Under the pieces are notes generated by a model that was not told the origin of the DNA, did not search any database, and worked only from the letters and a program-made list of their open reading frames with translations. A program made the translations under genes and the position numbers. Below are positions 14,608 through 16,647 of a DNA stretch of 16,647 nt, one piece after another. Source of the DNA: Oscillospiraceae bacterium (lineage in GTDB: Bacteria; Bacillota; Clostridia; Oscillospirales; Ruminococcaceae); assembly GCA_014796735.1 (NCBI GenBank), contig JAAVIG010000005.1, positions 8,937 through 25,583 on the forward strand, written 5' to 3'. Positions within the stretch are counted from its first letter, which is position 1. Every line of letters starts with the position of its first letter.

Positions 14608-14630
14608 TTTATCAAAGGGAAAACATTTTT

Positions 14631-15038
14631 ATGAAAAAAATAAGGTACGGCATCATTTTTGTGTTTATTGTCGCACTGCTTTTTTCGGGCTGCGCGGGTA
14701 AAAGCACAAATCTTGTTTTTTCTTTCAACACAAGCACTCCATATGATTCACAGGAGGAAAAAACAATTTACTTTAACGAAGCTCATGATAAAATAACATT
14801 GGACGCAGAGCTTGAAATCAATGAGGGAAGCGTTTCGGTATATGTTTACGATTCAAATAATGAGGCCGTATGGAGCGGCACATATGATGAAAGCGGAAAC
14901 TTTCAGATAGAATTAAAAAATATAACTGCCGATGAAGAATACAAGCTTGAAATACAGACCAATCAAACCAAAAAAGCTGTATTAAATATATCATCATGGG
15001 AAAAGTTAGTCAAAAGCAAGGATAAGCCGATACATTAG
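14631..15038 (+). CDS. Small lipoprotein of unknown function
   Basis: A 135-residue protein with a lipoprotein signal: MKKIRYG, a hydrophobic run (~8-18) and the lipobox LFSGC with C21 as lipid anchor. The mature part is expected outside the cell on the membrane. It contains beta-strand-like alternation (SVSVYVYDSNNEAVWSGTYD, FQIELKNITADEEYKLEIQT) that suggests a small beta-sandwich, similar in feel to domains that pack on membranes or bind partners. It lies 23 bp after hisH in the same direction and is followed by a terminator, so it may be transcribed with the histidine genes. No family is recognised. Confidence 0.8.
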   Translation: MKKIRYGIIFVFIVALLFSGCAGKSTNLVFSFNTSTPYDSQEEKTIYFNEAHDKITLDAELEINEGSVSVYVYDSNNEAVWSGTYDESGNFQIELKNITADEEYKLEIQTNQTKKAVLNISSWEKLVKSKDKPIH

Positions 15039-15107
15039 TTATATGCTCCGCAATTTTCCTGTTTGTAAAACTCGCAAATTATTTTATGCCCATTTATGAC
15101 AGCATAT

Positions 15108-15154
15108 CGGGCAGACTCCGCGAATTATAAGCTTTCGCGGGGTCTGCCCGTTTT
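15108..15154. terminator. Terminator between convergent genes
   Basis: CGGGCAGACtCCGCG (15108-15122) pairs with CGCGGgGTCTGCCCG (15136-15150) with one internal mismatch, followed by TTTT. It closes the hisB-lipoprotein transcript and, on the other strand, the XRE regulator that converges on it. Confidence 0.85.
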
Positions 15155-15160
15155 ATCGTA

Positions 15161-15928
15161 TTAAAACGCAAACAGCGTCAATATCGGTATAATATCCATA
15201 TACATTCCATTCAAACGGTACAGTCCTTTCTCGTCCTCTTTTTCGTTAATAAAATCCAATAAGCCGTTTGAAATGCGTTCTGTGATTTTTTCCTCCGAAA
15301 TACCGCTTTTGTCGCTGATTTCTTTTATCGATACGTATACATCTTCATCGTGTACAGTAAGCTGATAAATTGCCGCAGCGGTTTTAAGGTTATCGGGAAC
15401 GGAAAAGACTTTTATAATACCGCATACCTTGTTTATATCCGTATTTGAATAGAACTTACACTTATTATCGGCAAAGAAAACCGAGCTTTTGCGCATAGTT
15501 GTGGTTATTTTAGGCTCATAGTAGGAGGAATAACCCCATTCATCTTTTGCAATGTGCTCCATAGCTTCGTTAAAGCCGATTTGATGAGGCGCTCCAACAT
15601 AGTCGGCTAATATGAGTATATGCAGTAATGCGGCGACTTTGAAAATAAAATCCGCTCTTTCCTCCTTGGGAAGCGCTTCGTAGCTTTCTTTGATTTGCAG
15701 CAAACTATCATCTTTTTTCAAAGCTTTTTTATTTCCGAAAAGACTGTCTATAGAAACATCGAAAATTTCCGCTATTTTCGGCAGCAGCTGAATATCAGGA
15801 CAGCAGATATCGTTTTCCCATTTGGATACAGCTTGATTGGTAACTCCCAACCTGTTTGCCAGCTCGTCCTGCGTAAGGTTCATTTGCTTTCTGAAAAAGG
15901 TAATTTGTTCATTTATTTTATTTTCCAT
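15161..15928 (-). CDS. XRE-family transcriptional regulator
   Basis: A 255-residue regulator on the minus strand. The helix-turn-helix is at residues ~7-61: ITFFRKQMNLTQDELANRLG, then VTNQAVSKWENDICCPDIQL and LPKIAEIFDVSIDSLFG. The C-terminal part (~75-255) is an unknown sensor-like domain, with a later winged-helix-like segment (VSIKEISDKSGISEEKITER). The start ATG at 15928 has GAAAGG in front on the minus strand. It is divergent from the 16106/hisA transcript and shares an intergenic region with palindromes that could be its operators, so self-repression and control of the divergent transcript are plausible. Placed inside the histidine cluster, it may tie hisA expression to an unknown signal; this is inference. 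Confidence 0.9.
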   Translation of the reverse strand: MENKINEQITFFRKQMNLTQDELANRLGVTNQAVSKWENDICCPDIQLLPKIAEIFDVSIDSLFGNKKALKKDDSLLQIKESYEALPKEERADFIFKVAALLHILILADYVGAPHQIGFNEAMEHIAKDEWGYSSYYEPKITTTMRKSSVFFADNKCKFYSNTDINKVCGIIKVFSVPDNLKTAAAIYQLTVHDEDVYVSIKEISDKSGISEEKITERISNGLLDFINEKEDEKGLYRLNGMYMDIIPILTLFAF

Positions 15929-15963
15929 GCCATTATTCCTTTCAACAATGTTTTGTGATCACA

Positions 15964-15997
15964 TTTACAGTATACAGTAAACCCGTCCCAAATGCAA
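15964..15997 (-). promoter_or_regulatory. Promoter and candidate operator of the XRE gene
   Basis: On the minus strand TTGCAT (15997-15992) and TATACT (15974-15969) are separated by 17 bp. The -10 is embedded in the near-palindrome TTTACAGTATACAGTAAA (15964-15981, 8 of 9 positions paired), a good place for self-repression. The perfect palindrome TGTGATCACA follows at 15954-15963. Confidence 0.6.
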
Positions 15998-16029
15998 TAA
16001 CTTGTTGGTTTGACTATATTTTTCTTTTT

Positions 16030-16044
16030 CCAACCTTAGGTTGG
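16030..16044. promoter_or_regulatory. Candidate operator palindrome
   Basis: CCAACC-tta-GGTTGG is a perfect inverted repeat lying 10 bp upstream of the -35 of the promoter at 16055. Size and location suit a dimeric regulator such as the divergent XRE protein or an activator. Confidence 0.5.
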
Positions 16045-16054
16045 ATTATTTTAT

Positions 16055-16083
16055 TTGACAGATGTGTAAAAAGCTGTTATAAT
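16055..16083 (+). promoter_or_regulatory. Consensus sigma-A promoter for the 16106/hisA transcript
   Basis: TTGACA (16055-16060) and TATAAT (16078-16083) are separated by 17 bp: a full consensus promoter directed at the small ORF and hisA. Confidence 0.85.
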
Positions 16084-16105
16084 ATAAACAAAGGAGTGCT
16101 TTTAT

Positions 16106-16204
16106 GTGATAAAGTATAAAATAATAACTTATGATGAAGCGACGGTCTATAACAAGGAGCATGAAAAGGAGCCGTTTGACCGGCAGTCAGAGTGCATATT
16201 ATAA
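16106..16204 (+). CDS. 32-residue ORF ahead of hisA
   Basis: GTG start with AAGGAG nine bases in front; product MIKYKIITYDEATVYNKEHE then a short acidic end, stop at 16202-16204, 16 bp before hisA. An overlapping ATG at 16104 is followed at once by TGA and TAA, so only the GTG frame makes a peptide. It holds no histidine run (only one His), so it is not a classical his attenuation leader. It could be a real small protein, a leader peptide of another type, or the relic of a longer gene. No family is recognised. Confidence 0.4.
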   Translation: MIKYKIITYDEATVYNKEHEKEPFDRQSECIL

Positions 16205-16220
16205 AAAAGGAGCGTTTGTT

Positions 16221-16647
16221 ATGATAATTTTACCCGCAATTGATATAAAGGACGGAAACTGCGTAAGACTTTTAAAGGGCGATTTTGCCACGGTTCACAA
16301 GGTTGCGGACAGCTACATGGAGACGGCAAAAAGCTTTGAAAATGCGGGTGCAAGCTGGATCCATATGGTGGACTTGGACGGAGCAAAAGAGGGTAAGCCC
16401 GTAAACGGTGAAATTTACCTTGATGTGGCAAAGAATACGGGTTTAAAGGTAGAGGTCGGCGGCGGTATTCGCAGCCTTGATACTGTTGAATATTATGTGT
16501 CAAGAGGAATAGCAAGAGTTATTTTAGGCTCCGTGGCTTTAAAAAATCCGCAGATAGTGGTTGACGCCGTTAAGGAATACGGCGATAAAATATCGGTGGG
16601 AATTGACGCCAAAAACGGAATTGTAGCGGCGGAGGGCTGGCTTGAGG
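16221..16647 (+). CDS. hisA: ProFAR isomerase, 5' part (runs off the window)
   Basis: HisA converts ProFAR to PRFAR by an Amadori rearrangement in a (beta/alpha)8 barrel. The window holds the first 142 codons of about 240; the gene is cut by the window end, not by a stop. Recognisable parts are the N-terminal MIILPAIDIKDGNCVRLLKG with catalytic D8, the first phosphate-binding motif VEVGGGIRS (~78-85), RVILGSVA (~99-106), and GIDAKNG with the second catalytic Asp, D129. AAAGGAG precedes the ATG. It follows the small ORF under a consensus promoter, so it has its own transcription start separate from hisB-hisH. Confidence 0.95.
   Translation, partial: MIILPAIDIKDGNCVRLLKGDFATVHKVADSYMETAKSFENAGASWIHMVDLDGAKEGKPVNGEIYLDVAKNTGLKVEVGGGIRSLDTVEYYVSRGIARVILGSVALKNPQIVVDAVKEYGDKISVGIDAKNGIVAAEGWLE

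Noticed and set aside
1..16647. CRISPR arrays, tRNA or rRNA genes
   Set aside because: No regularly spaced short repeats and no tRNA arm or rRNA-like segments were seen when reading both strands by eye.

Overview
The window looks like a low-to-moderate GC Gram-positive chromosome, most likely a gut clostridium of the Ruminococcus/Oscillospiraceae type. This rests on strong AGGAGG-like ribosome sites, TTGACA/TATAAT promoters, histidine genes of firmicute type, a large serine recombinase with a long C-terminal part, and tandem zinc-ribbon/TIR proteins. The genus is an inference.

Region 1 (1-6887) is a same-strand array of paralogous multidomain proteins: the 3' end of one gene, then three complete genes of 569, 773 and 702 codons. 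Each complete gene has an N-terminal zinc ribbon, a TPR-like helical segment, a TIR domain with a conserved glutamate in the catalytic position, and a second TPR-like segment. After that the three differ. The first ends in TPR-like repeats and a zinc ribbon, the second in an RCC1-type beta-propeller and a zinc ribbon, the third in a four-helix membrane module. A decayed start of a further copy lies at 6900-6977. No terminator is visible between the genes. This family, with a constant front and swapped back ends, is the most likely undescribed system here; a role in TIR-based phage defence or stress signalling is inference only.

Region 2 (about 6980-12614) is an eroded integrative element. It holds a broken HTH gene, a RepA-like ATPase split by a possible -1 frameshift, a structured non-coding stretch, several tiny coupled and partly broken ORFs, a ribbon-helix-helix protein, a small hypothetical protein and a large serine recombinase. 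Next to the recombinase is an XRE-family regulator that has lost its HTH, so the element edge probably lies at about 11534-11558. A 92-bp recombinase leader, including its promoter, is repeated upstream of hisB.

Region 3 (13020-16647) is histidine biosynthesis: hisB, a Nudix hydrolase and hisH are tightly coupled; hisA begins at 16221 and runs off the window. A lipoprotein gene, a convergent XRE regulator and a 32-codon ORF sit between hisH and hisA. The regulator and the hisA-side transcript diverge from an intergenic region with two good promoters and palindromic operator candidates.
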